Assembly (NCBI GenBank): GCA_016699325.1
Contig: CP064971.1
Span: 1,054,001 to 1,118,000, forward strand
From: Methanolinea sp.
Lineage (GTDB): Archaea; Halobacteriota; Methanomicrobia; Methanomicrobiales; Methanospirillaceae
Length of the DNA stretch: 64,000 bases
Reading direction: 5' to 3'
Position 1 is the first letter of the stretch; the number at the start of each line of letters is the position of its first letter. The position numbers and the translations under genes were made by a program. The notes under the pieces were generated by a model. The model had not been told where the DNA came from, ran no database searches, and worked only from the letters and a program-made list of their open reading frames with translations. Positions 42,435-51,464 of the stretch are shown piece by piece.

Positions 42435-42908
42435 TCAGGTCAGCGGCTCAAGGGTATAGCCCTGCGCCACCAGTCCTTTTTGCATGTGCAGGAGCCATCC
42501 CGGATCGCCCGCCGGCACCTGTTTTTTCAGGCTGTTCCACAGCTCTTCCAGGACGGTATCCCTGGTGATGATGGTGGCTTTTCCCACGACCTGGGCTGCT
42601 TCCGTTCCGTCCGGGCCGGTTATGACCATGGTGAGGCACCGGAAGTCCCGGCAGATGGCCGGGCGGTTCTCGTAGATGGTGCAGGAAAAAAGCCCGTCCT
42701 GGTCCCTGCGCAGGAAGGGGCACCACCCCTCCCCTGGCTTTTCTGAAAAGAGGGCGCGCTTATCCGGGTGGATGGTAACCATCATGATCTCTCCTGAGAT
42801 CGCGTTCCGGACGTAGTGCTGCACCGGAGAGAGGCTCCGCTCGATCCGGATGTGCCGCCCGAGGCTGATGCAGCACTTCCCGCACCGGGTGCAGGTGAAG
42901 GTGGCCAT
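42435..42908 (-). CDS. YkgJ-type Cys-cluster protein
   Basis: 157 residues. It starts MATFTCTRCGKCCISLG, the YkgJ cluster, followed by WCPFL and RPAICRDFRCL (C-x3-F-x-C). These Cys residues bind zinc or an iron-sulfur cluster. Role unknown; family members sit near methylation or Fe-S genes. ATG at 42908 is chosen because the first Cys cluster must start there. A 58-bp gap separates it from the por operon, read in the same direction. Confidence 0.85.
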   Translation of the reverse strand: MATFTCTRCGKCCISLGRHIRIERSLSPVQHYVRNAISGEIMMVTIHPDKRALFSEKPGEGWCPFLRRDQDGLFSCTIYENRPAICRDFRCLTMVITGPDGTEAAQVVGKATIITRDTVLEELWNSLKKQVPAGDPGWLLHMQKGLVAQGYTLEPLT

Positions 42909-43070
42909 GGCCTGTACCAGGAATTCTGCCGGTGCCGTAATCAAGGTGCAGGAAGGGGAGCCTGGCAGCGGTCCGAAAATACCGCTGCGCTTCACCTGCT
43001 CCATCCATGATGTCAACGCTGATGCATGTCGTAGAGACAAAACTGGCGTTAAAAAAGGAGAAGCCGGGTA

Positions 43071-43886
43071 TCAGGGAAGCAGCCCGCAGATCCTCGCCAT
43101 GACCGCATGGTATTCTCCCTGTTCCTGCACGAACTGCGCGGACCGGCCTCCCCCCGGGAGGGGCTCGAAGGCGATCCCGCAGTCAACCTCCCAGAGGATG
43201 AGCCCGAACGGAGGGGCGGGGGAGAGCGGGCCGGTCTCCTCGCCGTGCAACCGCCTGTCGATGGTGCCTTCGTCCCACTTCCCTCCTCCAACGAGGAGCA
43301 GGGCGGAGGCCATGTACCGGACCATGTGCCAGAGAAAGCTCTCCGCGGTCACCTCGAAGCAGAGGAGCCCGTGGTCTTCCGTTACCCGGCAGGAGAGCAC
43401 GGTCCGCACCGGGTCTTTGTCTTCGATCCGGGCGAACCGGGAGAAGTCGTGCCTCCCTGCAAACCGCGATGCGGCGTTGTCCATCGCTTCCCGGTCAAGG
43501 TCGTGCCTCCCGAAGTAGTAGCGGTAGGTCCGGCTCAAAGCCCGGTACCTGGGGTGGAAACCGGGATCAACCACCGCATACCCGGTGAGCAGGATGTCCT
43601 TTGGGAGCTGCCAGGGAAGGGCGGCGATTGCCCGCTCCGGGAAAGGGGTGGAGAACGCGTAGACCTGCCACCGGGCGTGCACCCCGCGGTCGGTCCTCCC
43701 GGCAGCGAGGAACCGTGCTTCCCGGGGATCGGAAAAGAGCTCCGACCTCCGGCAGGCAGCGATGACCTCTCCATCGACCGTCCGGTCTTCGGCCTGGAGC
43801 TGCGAGCCGGCAAACCGGTCGCCGAGGTATGCGGTCCGGAAGGCGAGCCTTACCGGTGATACATCCGGCGCTTGAACTTCTTCCAT
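43071..43886 (-). CDS. truA: tRNA pseudouridine(38-40) synthase
   Basis: 271 residues. TruA makes pseudouridine at tRNA positions 38-40. The catalytic Asp66 lies in AAGRTDRGVHARWQVYAF; YRALSRTYRYYF and FLWHMVRYMASALLLVGGGK are family motifs. The start at 43886 is behind AGGA and overlaps the PHP gene by 37 bp. The C-terminal 30 residues extend beyond short bacterial forms. Confidence 0.93.
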   Translation of the reverse strand: MEEVQAPDVSPVRLAFRTAYLGDRFAGSQLQAEDRTVDGEVIAACRRSELFSDPREARFLAAGRTDRGVHARWQVYAFSTPFPERAIAALPWQLPKDILLTGYAVVDPGFHPRYRALSRTYRYYFGRHDLDREAMDNAASRFAGRHDFSRFARIEDKDPVRTVLSCRVTEDHGLLCFEVTAESFLWHMVRYMASALLLVGGGKWDEGTIDRRLHGEETGPLSPAPPFGLILWEVDCGIAFEPLPGGGRSAQFVQEQGEYHAVMARICGLLP

Positions 43887-44518
43887 GTGTTCCTGAGAGC
43901 CTGCCGGGTATAGCTCGGCAGGGGGGTCATCTTCCCGGCAGGAATGGTCTTCCCCTCCCGGATGGCCTGGAGGATCGATTCCACGGTCCGCTCGGCGTCC
44001 ACCAGGGTCCGGCCAAACCCGATATAGCGGGCATTGTGGGCATCGGACCCCCCGACGCAGGGCTTGCCGATACGCCGGGCCATCCTCGCTGCCCTGATGT
44101 TTGCCGATCCCACGATGTAGCGGCTGTTGAAGACCTCGATGGCGTCCACGGCAAAGAGAGCAGCACGGAGTTTCCTGCCCACCCCGTGCCGCCAGATGTG
44201 GTAGGGGTGGGGGAGGATGAGGAGCGCTCCCTTCTGCCGGGCCAGGGCGATGGTGTCCATCACGTCCATCCCCGGGGGGATCTTCTCGGTGATCCCGAGC
44301 GCTATCAGGTGTCCCTGCCGGGTGGAGATTTCGATGCCCGGGATGATGACCAGCGGGGTGGGAACACGGAGTGCGGCCAGGGCGCCCTGGACGGTGTCAT
44401 GGTCGGTGATGGCGATGGCATCGAGGCCCGCTGCTTCTGCCCGCCGGATGACCTCCTCCACGCTGCTCTCGCCGTCTTTCGAAAAACTGGTATGGACGTG
44501 CAGGTCGCAGGCGAGCAT
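43850..44518 (-). CDS. PHP-domain metal-dependent phosphoesterase
   Basis: 222 residues. The metal site is visible: DLHVHTSFSKDGESS, the second His-Asp-His in AITDHDTVQG, Glu in IIPGIEISTRQGHLIALG, His in LLILPHPYHIW, and GGSDAHNARYIGFG. It is a TrpH/YciV-like phosphoesterase acting on nucleotides or small phosphates. Overlap with truA suggests one transcript. ATG 44518 is needed to keep the first His motif. Confidence 0.88.
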   Translation of the reverse strand: MLACDLHVHTSFSKDGESSVEEVIRRAEAAGLDAIAITDHDTVQGALAALRVPTPLVIIPGIEISTRQGHLIALGITEKIPPGMDVMDTIALARQKGALLILPHPYHIWRHGVGRKLRAALFAVDAIEVFNSRYIVGSANIRAARMARRIGKPCVGGSDAHNARYIGFGRTLVDAERTVESILQAIREGKTIPAGKMTPLPSYTRQALRNTWKKFKRRMYHR

Positions 44519-44721
44519 GGTCGGTTATATAATTCTCTCTTCCGGGGTATTAGAGAATCCGGTTTTTTATTGTCAACGGCAGTTTCTCATGAATGCTCGT
44601 GTAGATCCATGTGTGCATAACGCGCACTGCCCCAGGTGAGCGAAGAAAGAAGGCGGAGGCAGGATGCCCTGAAAATCCACCCCCCGAATCTAACAATGAT
44701 GTAATCGGGCGCCTGCCTGAC

Positions 44722-45101
44722 ATGGTCTCCGGTAATGGACCGCTTACCCCAGATGAAATTCGTGCCGTTCAGGAAAGTCCCGAGGATATCCGGGCAGGCA
44801 GGATGTATTCGCACGATGGTGTGAAGCGGGAGCTCGGGGATAGGATAAATGCCCTATACCCTCCGCTATACTGCCACGAGTCCTCCGAGACCTTGAGGCT
44901 CTCACCCGGCAGGGACCGGGAGAGGATCACCCGATCGCCCGAATCGCTTACCACTGGTGGAACGGTCCTGGTGCATTCCCGTTGGATGGTGTTTCGCTCC
45001 GGTCTCTCCGGGCTGGCAAATACACGGTCCTCTTTGCTATCCTCAGGCGAACCCTTGTTGTCGGAATTGGTCACCGGAGGAATATCTACCATCGGATTTG
45101 A
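44722..45101 (+). pseudogene. decayed RelB/RelE-type toxin-antitoxin pair
   Basis: Antitoxin-like part: from ATG 44722, SPEDIRAGRMYSHDGVKREL, typical of small antitoxins. In the present frame it runs past its natural end because of an extra G in the G4 run (44836-44839); with three G it would stop one base before ATG 44849. Toxin-like part: ATG 44849 gives MPYTLRYTATS, then a frameshift; the other frame reads SLRSLRAGKYTVLFAILRRT and LVVGIGHRRNIYHRI, the RelE/ParE C-terminus, to TGA at 45099. Both halves are broken. Confidence 0.7.
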
Positions 45102-45164
45102 GGAGATCTTCCCGTGGCCTGAGTGAGGGTATAAATTCCCTGGCTTTCAATACTCTCCTTTATT

Positions 45165-46577
45165 ATGCGCCTCCTCCTCCCCACCGGTACGGCGACCGCC
45201 TCCATCGTGAGAAAAGCGGCCGAAGGGATGGATGCCGACGTGGTGGTGACCGGCGAAATCGCCTCGTTCCTGGTCCCGGAGCAGCTGAGGGAACTGGTCC
45301 TGGGGAGGGACTACGACCTGGTGCTGGTCTCCGGTATGAGCACCGCGTCGTTTGACGACATTGAAAAGGAGACCGGGGTCCCGGTCTACCGCGGGCCACG
45401 CCACGCCGCCGACCTGGAACTCATCCTCCCGCTGCTTTCCACCGTGACCCTCTCCCGCACCGTGCCGGCCGACGAGCTGCTCATCGAACGCCGGCGGGAT
45501 GAGGCGATGCGGAAGGTCATGGAGCGGGAAACGGGAGCGGAATTCGATTACCTCATCCGGGGGATGAAGATCGGAGGCACCTCGCGGATGAAGGTCCTTG
45601 CCGAGGTCATGGACGCCCACCGGGAGCCGGATATCGCTGGCCGGGTGAAGGAGTATTTCTCCGCGGGTGCGGACATCGTCGACCTCGGGTTCGGTTTCGA
45701 TGCCGTTCCCGCGGATGTGGAACGGGTGTTTGATACACTTTCGGAAGTAACCGGGCCGCTCGCGGTGGATACCCAGGACCCGGCCCTTATCGCTGCGGCA
45801 CTCGGACGGGCTGACCTCGTGCTGAGCCTGCAGGAGAAGAACATTCCGGAAATCGGGAGCCTCCTTGCGGAGCAGGGGACCGGTGCCGTGGTGGTCCCTG
45901 GAGAGCGATCGCTTGCCGAGAACATCCGGGCAGCGGAAGAGGCCGGCATCTCCTGCATCATCGCCGACCCGCTGCTCCCGCCCGCAGGGTCGGGACTGGT
46001 GGAGGCTCTCGGGAATTTTTCAGCGGTAGGATACCCGCTCTTCTTCGGTGCCGGCAACGTGGTCGAGCTCCTGGATGCCGATTCCATCGGGGCGAATGCA
46101 TTGCTGGCCGGCATGGCAATGGAGGTGAACGCCGCGGTCATCTTTACAAGCGAGCACAGCGACAAGACCAGGGGATCGATAGCGGAGATGCGGCGGGCAA
46201 CGGAGATGATGGTGCTTTCCCTCGGCAGGCCGTACCCGAAAGATCTCGGCATCGACCTCCTGGTAATCAAGGAGAAGCGGCGGCGGAGGGAGCCGCCGGT
46301 TGAGTACGCGAGCCTCGTCCCGGTTGTGCCCATGCCGCGGGAGATTTGCTATGATCCCTGCGGTAACTTCCGGATCGGGGTCGAGGGAAATGAGATCGTG
46401 GCGGTCGTACACGGGAAGGCTTACCGGGGCACTTCGTGGGCGGACCTGTTCCACACCATCCAGGAGAACGGGGACGTCTCGCTCCTTGACCATGCCGCGT
46501 ACCTGGGTGCCGAGCTGTTCAAGGCCGGGCTGGCGATCCGCTTCGGACGGAGCTTCGAGCAGGACGGGCCGTTCTAG
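45165..46577 (+). CDS. dihydropteroate synthase-like protein
   Basis: 470 residues. The TIM-barrel (about 140-380) contains KIGGTSRMKVLAEVMDAHRE, SAGADIVDLGFGFDAVPADV, TGPLAVDTQDPALIAAAL, VVPGERSLAENIRAAEEAG and DPLLPPAGSG, matching the archaeal dihydropteroate synthase-related family. N-terminal (about 1-130) and C-terminal (about 385-470) domains are extra. In methanogens such a protein could act in tetrahydromethanopterin synthesis, joining a pterin to an arylamine, but this is not proven by sequence. Monocistronic, downstream of the broken relBE. Confidence 0.8.
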   Translation: MRLLLPTGTATASIVRKAAEGMDADVVVTGEIASFLVPEQLRELVLGRDYDLVLVSGMSTASFDDIEKETGVPVYRGPRHAADLELILPLLSTVTLSRTVPADELLIERRRDEAMRKVMERETGAEFDYLIRGMKIGGTSRMKVLAEVMDAHREPDIAGRVKEYFSAGADIVDLGFGFDAVPADVERVFDTLSEVTGPLAVDTQDPALIAAALGRADLVLSLQEKNIPEIGSLLAEQGTGAVVVPGERSLAENIRAAEEAGISCIIADPLLPPAGSGLVEALGNFSAVGYPLFFGAGNVVELLDADSIGANALLAGMAMEVNAAVIFTSEHSDKTRGSIAEMRRATEMMVLSLGRPYPKDLGIDLLVIKEKRRRREPPVEYASLVPVVPMPREICYDPCGNFRIGVEGNEIVAVVHGKAYRGTSWADLFHTIQENGDVSLLDHAAYLGAELFKAGLAIRFGRSFEQDGPF

Positions 46578-46715
46578 GGAAAGGCCCGGGTTGATCACGC
46601 GGCAGTTTCCGGTATCCTGCGCTACCCTCGTCCCGTGCCCGCCTTCCGTGTCCGGGAAGCCGTTCAACCGTTTGTGGTTTCTCACGACCCCTAGTTTAAT
46701 TTCCATTCTTACCAA

Positions 46716-47102
46716 ATGAAGAAGAACAGGATGCAGATACGGGGCATACGAAAGGATCTCCTCATCCTCCTGCTGCAGGTCGGCAAAGAGCAGCACCCGA
46801 ACGAGTACGCCGGCCTGCTGCGGGAGAAGGACGGGATCATCGAGGAACTGAACCTCCTTCCCGGGACCACCAGTACCGGGGTCTCGGCGAGCCTGTACCT
46901 CGACATGATGCCGCTTGACACCCACCTTGCCGGGAGCGTCCACTCACATCCAAACGGCGTGCTCATCCCCTCGGATGCCGACCTCTCTTTCTTCCCCCGT
47001 ACCGGGAGCTATCACCTCATCGTCGGCTTCCCTTACAACGAGGGGGACTGGGCCTGCTTCCGGGCCAACGGGACTCCGGTAGAGCTCGAGGTGGTGGGAT
47101 GA
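46716..47102 (+). CDS. JAB/MPN (JAMM) metalloprotease-like protein
   Basis: 128 residues. The full JAMM motif is present: Glu30 in HPNEYAGLL, His76-x-His78 in GSVHSHPNG, then Ser86 and Asp89 in IPSDADL. Archaeal JAMM proteins remove ubiquitin-like SAMP tags or act in sulfur carrier processing. TATA-like TAGTTTAATTTCC is about 25 bases upstream. It overlaps ribL by 4 bp, a likely operon, though the functional link is unclear. Confidence 0.85.
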   Translation: MKKNRMQIRGIRKDLLILLLQVGKEQHPNEYAGLLREKDGIIEELNLLPGTTSTGVSASLYLDMMPLDTHLAGSVHSHPNGVLIPSDADLSFFPRTGSYHLIVGFPYNEGDWACFRANGTPVELEVVG

Positions 47103-47530
47103 GACGGGTGGTCGCGACCGGGACGTTTGATCTACTCCATACCGGGCACCTGTACTACCTCGAAGAGTCGCGGCGACTCGGCGACGTGCTGTACGTGATC
47201 GTTGCCCGGGACGCGAACGTGAAGCACAAGCCCCGGCCGATCGTCCCTGAGGATCAGCGGCTGAAGATGGTCGCCTCCCTAAAGCCGGTCGACCATGCCG
47301 TTCTCGGTGACCTCCACGACATGTTCCGGCCGATCCGGGAGATCCGGCCGGCGGTCATCACCATCGGGTTCAACCAGCACTTCAACGAGGAGAAGCTCCG
47401 GAAGGAACTGGCGGCACAGGGCATTTCTGCCGAGGTGGTCAGGATCGGGAAGTATGCCGGCGACACTTACTGCAGCTCGAGCCTGATCATCAGGCAGGTG
47501 CTCGAGCGGTACCGGGACGGGAATCAATAA
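47099..47530 (+). CDS. ribL: archaeal FAD synthetase
   Basis: 143 residues. RibL adenylates FMN to FAD. The nucleotidyltransferase HxGH is at 14-17 (GTFDLLHTGHLYYLEE), with VARDANVKHKPRPIVPEDQR, and CSSSLIIRQVLERY resembling the ISSTxI motif. Typical archaeal length. Together with rbkR and ribB it supplies flavin cofactors, although it is 18 kb away. Confidence 0.93.
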   Translation: MRRVVATGTFDLLHTGHLYYLEESRRLGDVLYVIVARDANVKHKPRPIVPEDQRLKMVASLKPVDHAVLGDLHDMFRPIREIRPAVITIGFNQHFNEEKLRKELAAQGISAEVVRIGKYAGDTYCSSSLIIRQVLERYRDGNQ

Positions 47531-47675
47531 AAACCCGGGTGAGCTTCGCAATATCCGATCCGCTGAAGATGGAATGGTACTGATCCCCGGTTCTCCCTTT
47601 CCGGACCAGGATCCCGCCTCCCATATCGGGGAGAGTGTACTCTTTACAGATCCGGTATCCGAACCAGTGCCCAAT
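47490..47675 (-). other. possible small gene or fragment between ribL and the DUF5714 gene
   Basis: A minus-strand frame reads CKEYTLPDMGGGILVRKGRT and GDQYHSIFSGSDIAKLTRVF, then ends inside ribL (stop 47490-47492). It looks like real protein and uses GC-rich third positions, but no good start is found: ATG 47624 gives 44 residues, and above it only ATT at 47675. Its upstream frame runs into the 3' end of the DUF5714 gene. Confidence 0.25.
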
Positions 47676-47682
47676 CCCAACA

Positions 47683-48390
47683 TCACACTCCCGGGTAGAA
47701 GGGGCACTTCTCCTTCAGGCACTCCGCGTTCCTGGTGCTGAACCGGCAACGGATGATCCTTGGCATGGGCAGTCTGATGTGCATTTCCTCGTCCAGGAAC
47801 CTGACCGCTGACTGGAGCGCGAGGAAGGTGTTTCGCTTGCAGCAGCGCGGGCCGCCATGCAGTGCGATCTCCCCAAGCGTGCGGGCCGTGACCAGGTTCG
47901 AGAGCCGCCACTCTTCCTGGGAAAGCGGTGTTGCCCCGGTGACCACGCTCACGAAGATACCGGTTCCCACCGCCGCCCCGCAGTCGCCCATCATCCCGCA
48001 GAAACCCCCCTTCACCAGCTCCGCTCGCCTACGGGCTGCCTTGATGCACCGCTCCTTCCGGTCCTGCTGACCGGAGTGGTTGTAGAGCGCTGCGATTAAC
48101 ACCGCCGGGACCAGGAAATGGTGTTCAGGGCCATGCATCTTGATGGCCGGACTTTCCAGGAGCGGTTCGGCGATGACGAAGGGGTTGTCCGATGTGCTCC
48201 GGATGGTGGTGGACTCGATCAGGTCATCGGCACCCATCCTGTGGCAGCGGTCGCAGACGTAATGGCCATTCACGCACCGGGAGAAGGAGAGGTGTTTTTC
48301 TTTGCAGAACAGGCATTCCATCTCCTCCGGCTCAGTAAAGTATTCGATGGGGGCGCCGCAGATGAGGCAGCCGGTGGCAGGAGAGGGCAT
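47683..48390 (-). CDS. DUF5714 Cys-rich protein
   Basis: 235 residues from ATG 48390. A zinc-ribbon start CLICGAPIEYF and CLFC, then CVNGHYVCDRCHRMGADDLI, lead into the DUF5714 body (HHFLVPAVLIAALYNHSG, GGFCGMMGDCGAAVGTGIFV) and a Cys-rich end CLKEKCPFYPGV. Such proteins occur in methanogens and acetogens, often near methyltransferases; the function is unknown. An upstream in-frame ATG at 48444 is rejected because the Cys domain starts at 48390. Confidence 0.85.
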   Translation of the reverse strand: MPSPATGCLICGAPIEYFTEPEEMECLFCKEKHLSFSRCVNGHYVCDRCHRMGADDLIESTTIRSTSDNPFVIAEPLLESPAIKMHGPEHHFLVPAVLIAALYNHSGQQDRKERCIKAARRRAELVKGGFCGMMGDCGAAVGTGIFVSVVTGATPLSQEEWRLSNLVTARTLGEIALHGGPRCCKRNTFLALQSAVRFLDEEMHIRLPMPRIIRCRFSTRNAECLKEKCPFYPGV

Positions 48391-48803
48391 GAGGGAGTAA
48401 TAAGTTACAGAGTGAATAAGGATATCCCAACATCTATCTTTCACATGGTGAGCGAAGCATTTTATTTAGTTTTTTTTTAAAAAAAAATTCGTTGATCCCG
48501 ATACCTTGAAGTTATTCCGTTCTCTTCCGGTTGGCTAATCGATCATTGATTTGTATGAATTAACTGAGATGCCGTCTTCTTCCCAAGAAAATGAATTGCT
48601 TTTCGTTATTCCTGATGTTCTGAGCTGAGCTATGAGGAATCAATCAGCTGTTCAAACAATCAGGAACAATATGATGCCTTCTTCTGTCCCGGAAAATGAA
48701 CAACGACTATAACGGAAGAAATCGCATAGTCACATACGCCCCTGCGGGAGGCATAAAGATCTGTTCCGAATCATCGACAGTGGTTGAAGGTGGAACGTAA
48801 TCC
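48391..48803. other. AT-rich gap between the housekeeping and glycan regions
   Basis: Contains a long T/A tract (about 48470-48488) and two related mini-frames, MPSSSQENELL (48569-48628) and MPSSVPENEQRL (48674-48712), whose DNA is alike. No gene longer than 20 codons is supported. It probably holds the gmd promoter. Confidence 0.35.
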
Positions 48804-49856
48804 ATGGCACATAAAAAGGCATTCATCACGGGAATAACCGGCCAGGACGGGTCGTACCTGGCCGAGCTCCTGTTATCCAAAGGATATGAAGTACATGGCC
48901 TCATCCGACGATCATCGACCTTTAATACCAGCCGGATCGATCATATTTACGTCGATCCCCATGTGAGGGGTGCCCAGCTCTTCCTCCACTACGGGGACCT
49001 TTCAGACAACGAGATGATCTCCAATGTCATCTACAACATTTGCCCCGATGAGATCTACCATCTCGGGGCGCAGAGCCATGTCCGGGTAAGTTTTGACACT
49101 CCCGAATACACCGGAAACGTAACCGGAATCGGGACAACCCGTCTCCTCGAATGCATCCGGTACCAGTGCGCGACCGGGATCAGATTCTACCAGGCTTCCT
49201 CGAGCGAGATGTTCGGGTCTGCACCACCTCCCCAGAGTGAAACAACCCCGTTCCAGCCCCGGAGCCCCTACGCCTGCGCCAAGCTGTATGCCTTCTGGAT
49301 GACCCGGAACTACCGGGAAGGATACCAACTCTTCGCCTCGAACGGCATCCTCTTCAACCACGAATCGCCGCGAAGGGGGGAAACGTTTGTCACCCGGAAG
49401 ATAACCAGGGCGATTGCCCGGATCCTCGGGGGAAAGGATCGGTACCTGTATCTCGGCAACCTCGATGCACGACGTGATTGGGGCTATGCCCCCGAATACG
49501 TGGAGTGCATGTGGAAGATTCTCCAGCAGGACACTCCCGGTGACTTCGTGATCGGGACTGGCGAGACTCATTCGGTGAAGGAGTTCCTCGAGGCGGCATT
49601 CGCCTATACCGGTCTGAATGTTGAGGAGCATGTCCGCATCGATCACCGCTACTTCCGGCCAACCGAAGTGGAGGTATTGATCGCCGATCCTTCGCGTGCG
49701 GAAACGGTGCTCCAATGGAAACCCCGGATCAGGTTCCCCGAGCTCGTGAAGATCATGGTTGACGCCGATCTCAGGATTGCCGGGATAAACCCGCCCGGAG
49801 AAGGCGATGAAATCCTCGCCCGCATATATCCTGACCGGTGGTGGAAGTCCGATTAG
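48804..49856 (+). CDS. gmd: GDP-mannose 4,6-dehydratase
   Basis: 350 residues. Converts GDP-mannose to GDP-4-keto-6-deoxymannose, a precursor of GDP-fucose and GDP-rhamnose. NAD(P)-binding FITGITGQDGSYLAELLL, catalytic region QASSSEMFGSAPPPQSE and YACAKLYAFW (YxxxK), and FNHESPRRGETFVTRKI are family marks. Start of the glycan region; fcl follows 16 bp later with its own SD. Confidence 0.95.
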   Translation: MAHKKAFITGITGQDGSYLAELLLSKGYEVHGLIRRSSTFNTSRIDHIYVDPHVRGAQLFLHYGDLSDNEMISNVIYNICPDEIYHLGAQSHVRVSFDTPEYTGNVTGIGTTRLLECIRYQCATGIRFYQASSSEMFGSAPPPQSETTPFQPRSPYACAKLYAFWMTRNYREGYQLFASNGILFNHESPRRGETFVTRKITRAIARILGGKDRYLYLGNLDARRDWGYAPEYVECMWKILQQDTPGDFVIGTGETHSVKEFLEAAFAYTGLNVEEHVRIDHRYFRPTEVEVLIADPSRAETVLQWKPRIRFPELVKIMVDADLRIAGINPPGEGDEILARIYPDRWWKSD

Positions 49857-49872
49857 CCGGGGAGGTTTTAAA

Positions 49873-50823
49873 ATGAACTACTGGGATGGAAAGCGAATCC
49901 TGATCACGGGTGGGGCAGGTTTTCTTGGGTCGCATCTTGTAGAGGAGCTCCGGAGGAGGGGGGTTCGTGATTCCCAGATCCGGATACCCCGGAGCAGGGA
50001 TGCCGACCTCCGGAGACGTGAGGATTGTGACCGGGTCGTGGCCGGGCAGGATCTCGTCATCCACCTGGCAGCTACGGTGGGGGGGATCGGCTTTAACCGG
50101 GACAACCCGGCGGTTCTCTTCTATGACAATGCCCTCATGGGCATCCATGTCATCGAGGCCGCCCGCCTGGAAGGGGTTGAAAAATGCGTGGTTATCGGCA
50201 CGATCTGTGCCTATCCCAAGTTCACCCCGGTGCCGTTCCGCGAGGAAGATCTCTGGAACGGGTATCCCGAGGAGACGAATGCGCCCTACGGTCTTGCCAA
50301 GAAGATGCTCCTCGTCCAGGCGCAGACGTATCGCGAGCAGTACGGGTTCAATGCCATCTACCTCCTCCCGGTCAACCTGTACGGGCCGCGGGACAATTTC
50401 GACCCGGCAGTCTCGCATGTCATCCCGGCCCTCATCCGGAAATTTGTCGAGGCAGTGGATGAAGGTAAGGAGAGCGTGGAGGTCTGGGGGACCGGGTCGG
50501 TATCACGGGAGTTCATCTACGTGAAGGATGCCGCCCGGGGAATCGCCATGGCCACCGAATCCTATAACGGTCCAGAACCGGTGAACCTCGGGTCCGGGAA
50601 GGAGATCAGGATCAGGGACCTGGTGGATCTCATTGCCGAGCTGACCGGATTTGATGGAAACATCGCCTGGGATACATCAAAGCCCGACGGCCAGCCCCGG
50701 AGGTGTCTTGATACCTCGCGGGCGAAGCGGGAGTTCGGGTTCGAAGCGGCGATGGAGTTTCGCGAGGGACTGGAAGAGACCATCGCATGGTACAGGGAGA
50801 TCCGGAAGCAGAACCCGGCGTGA
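49873..50823 (+). CDS. fcl: GDP-L-fucose synthase-type epimerase/reductase
   Basis: 316 residues from ATG 49873, behind GGAGG. Extended SDR: RILITGGAGFLGSHLVEELR, AATVGGIGFNRDNPAVLFYD, and the catalytic TICAYP and YGLAKKMLL (YxxxK). The family epimerises and reduces GDP-4-keto-6-deoxymannose, the product of the adjacent gmd. Archaeal members may make other GDP-6-deoxyhexoses. The GC-rich base use matches gmd but not the AT-rich genes further right. Confidence 0.88.
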   Translation: MNYWDGKRILITGGAGFLGSHLVEELRRRGVRDSQIRIPRSRDADLRRREDCDRVVAGQDLVIHLAATVGGIGFNRDNPAVLFYDNALMGIHVIEAARLEGVEKCVVIGTICAYPKFTPVPFREEDLWNGYPEETNAPYGLAKKMLLVQAQTYREQYGFNAIYLLPVNLYGPRDNFDPAVSHVIPALIRKFVEAVDEGKESVEVWGTGSVSREFIYVKDAARGIAMATESYNGPEPVNLGSGKEIRIRDLVDLIAELTGFDGNIAWDTSKPDGQPRRCLDTSRAKREFGFEAAMEFREGLEETIAWYREIRKQNPA

Positions 50824-50869
50824 CCCACAGGGAATGCCTTTTTCCCTGTGAAGACCGGAGATTTTCAAT

Positions 50870-51228
50870 CGGACAGATCAGGACTTGAAGGTGTGACTAA
50901 ATCGTTCAGTGCAAGCTCTTGCGATCCATTCCGAATCGATTGTATCGGTCCTCTTCCACGGTATCCACTTGATGTGGTAGGCATTCGCAACGATCGTCTC
51001 AACGCTTACCTGCAAGGCGTCGTAAAGAGGAATTCAGTAATCTCCCATCGATTCAAATGCCATAACCTCGTATTGTTCCGCAAGGATCCATTCCCGCAAT
51101 TGAAGAAGATGTTCCAGTGGATTTGGAATTTTCTCGGTTTTCTTCTCCTTGCTCCGGTATAGAGCCGTCCTAACGAGACATTTCTTGTGAACGTTTTTCC
51201 CGCCAACTTCACTTCGTGATCTCCTCAT
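50870..51228 (-). pseudogene. remnant of an IS110-family transposase
   Basis: On the minus strand, PNPLEHLLQLREWILAEQYE and VMAFESMGDY are followed after a stop and shift by VETIVANAYHIKWIPWKRTD and TIDSEWIARACTERF. This is the N-terminal DEDD region of IS110-type transposases (in intact members ...FESTGDYW...NAYH-K-PGKKTD-DSEWIA). Only about 110 residues survive, with stops and frameshifts. Terminal sequences were not found. Confidence 0.7.
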
Positions 51229-51464
51229 ATTTACCTCGTGTGGACAGAATGATTACTCGGAGGCCACTTTGTAATCCGCGCTCTCGGGCGCACTTCGGTG
51301 TTCGATGAGTCATGCTAGGCTGGTTTTTGTAACAGGATCCAAGTCCTGAAAGACAAACAGCCTTCACCGCTCATAAAAGAAGATCTTGCACAAGGTTAGA
51401 TTTTCTTCACTTCGGTGCTAAGCTCCAACTTCATGAAAGTTTTTTATTGATATTGATAACTTTT

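Noticed and set aside
44525..44560. TATA-like TTATATAAT before the PHP gene as its promoter
   Set aside because: It lies only 7-15 bases before the start, too close for a promoter of the full-length protein.
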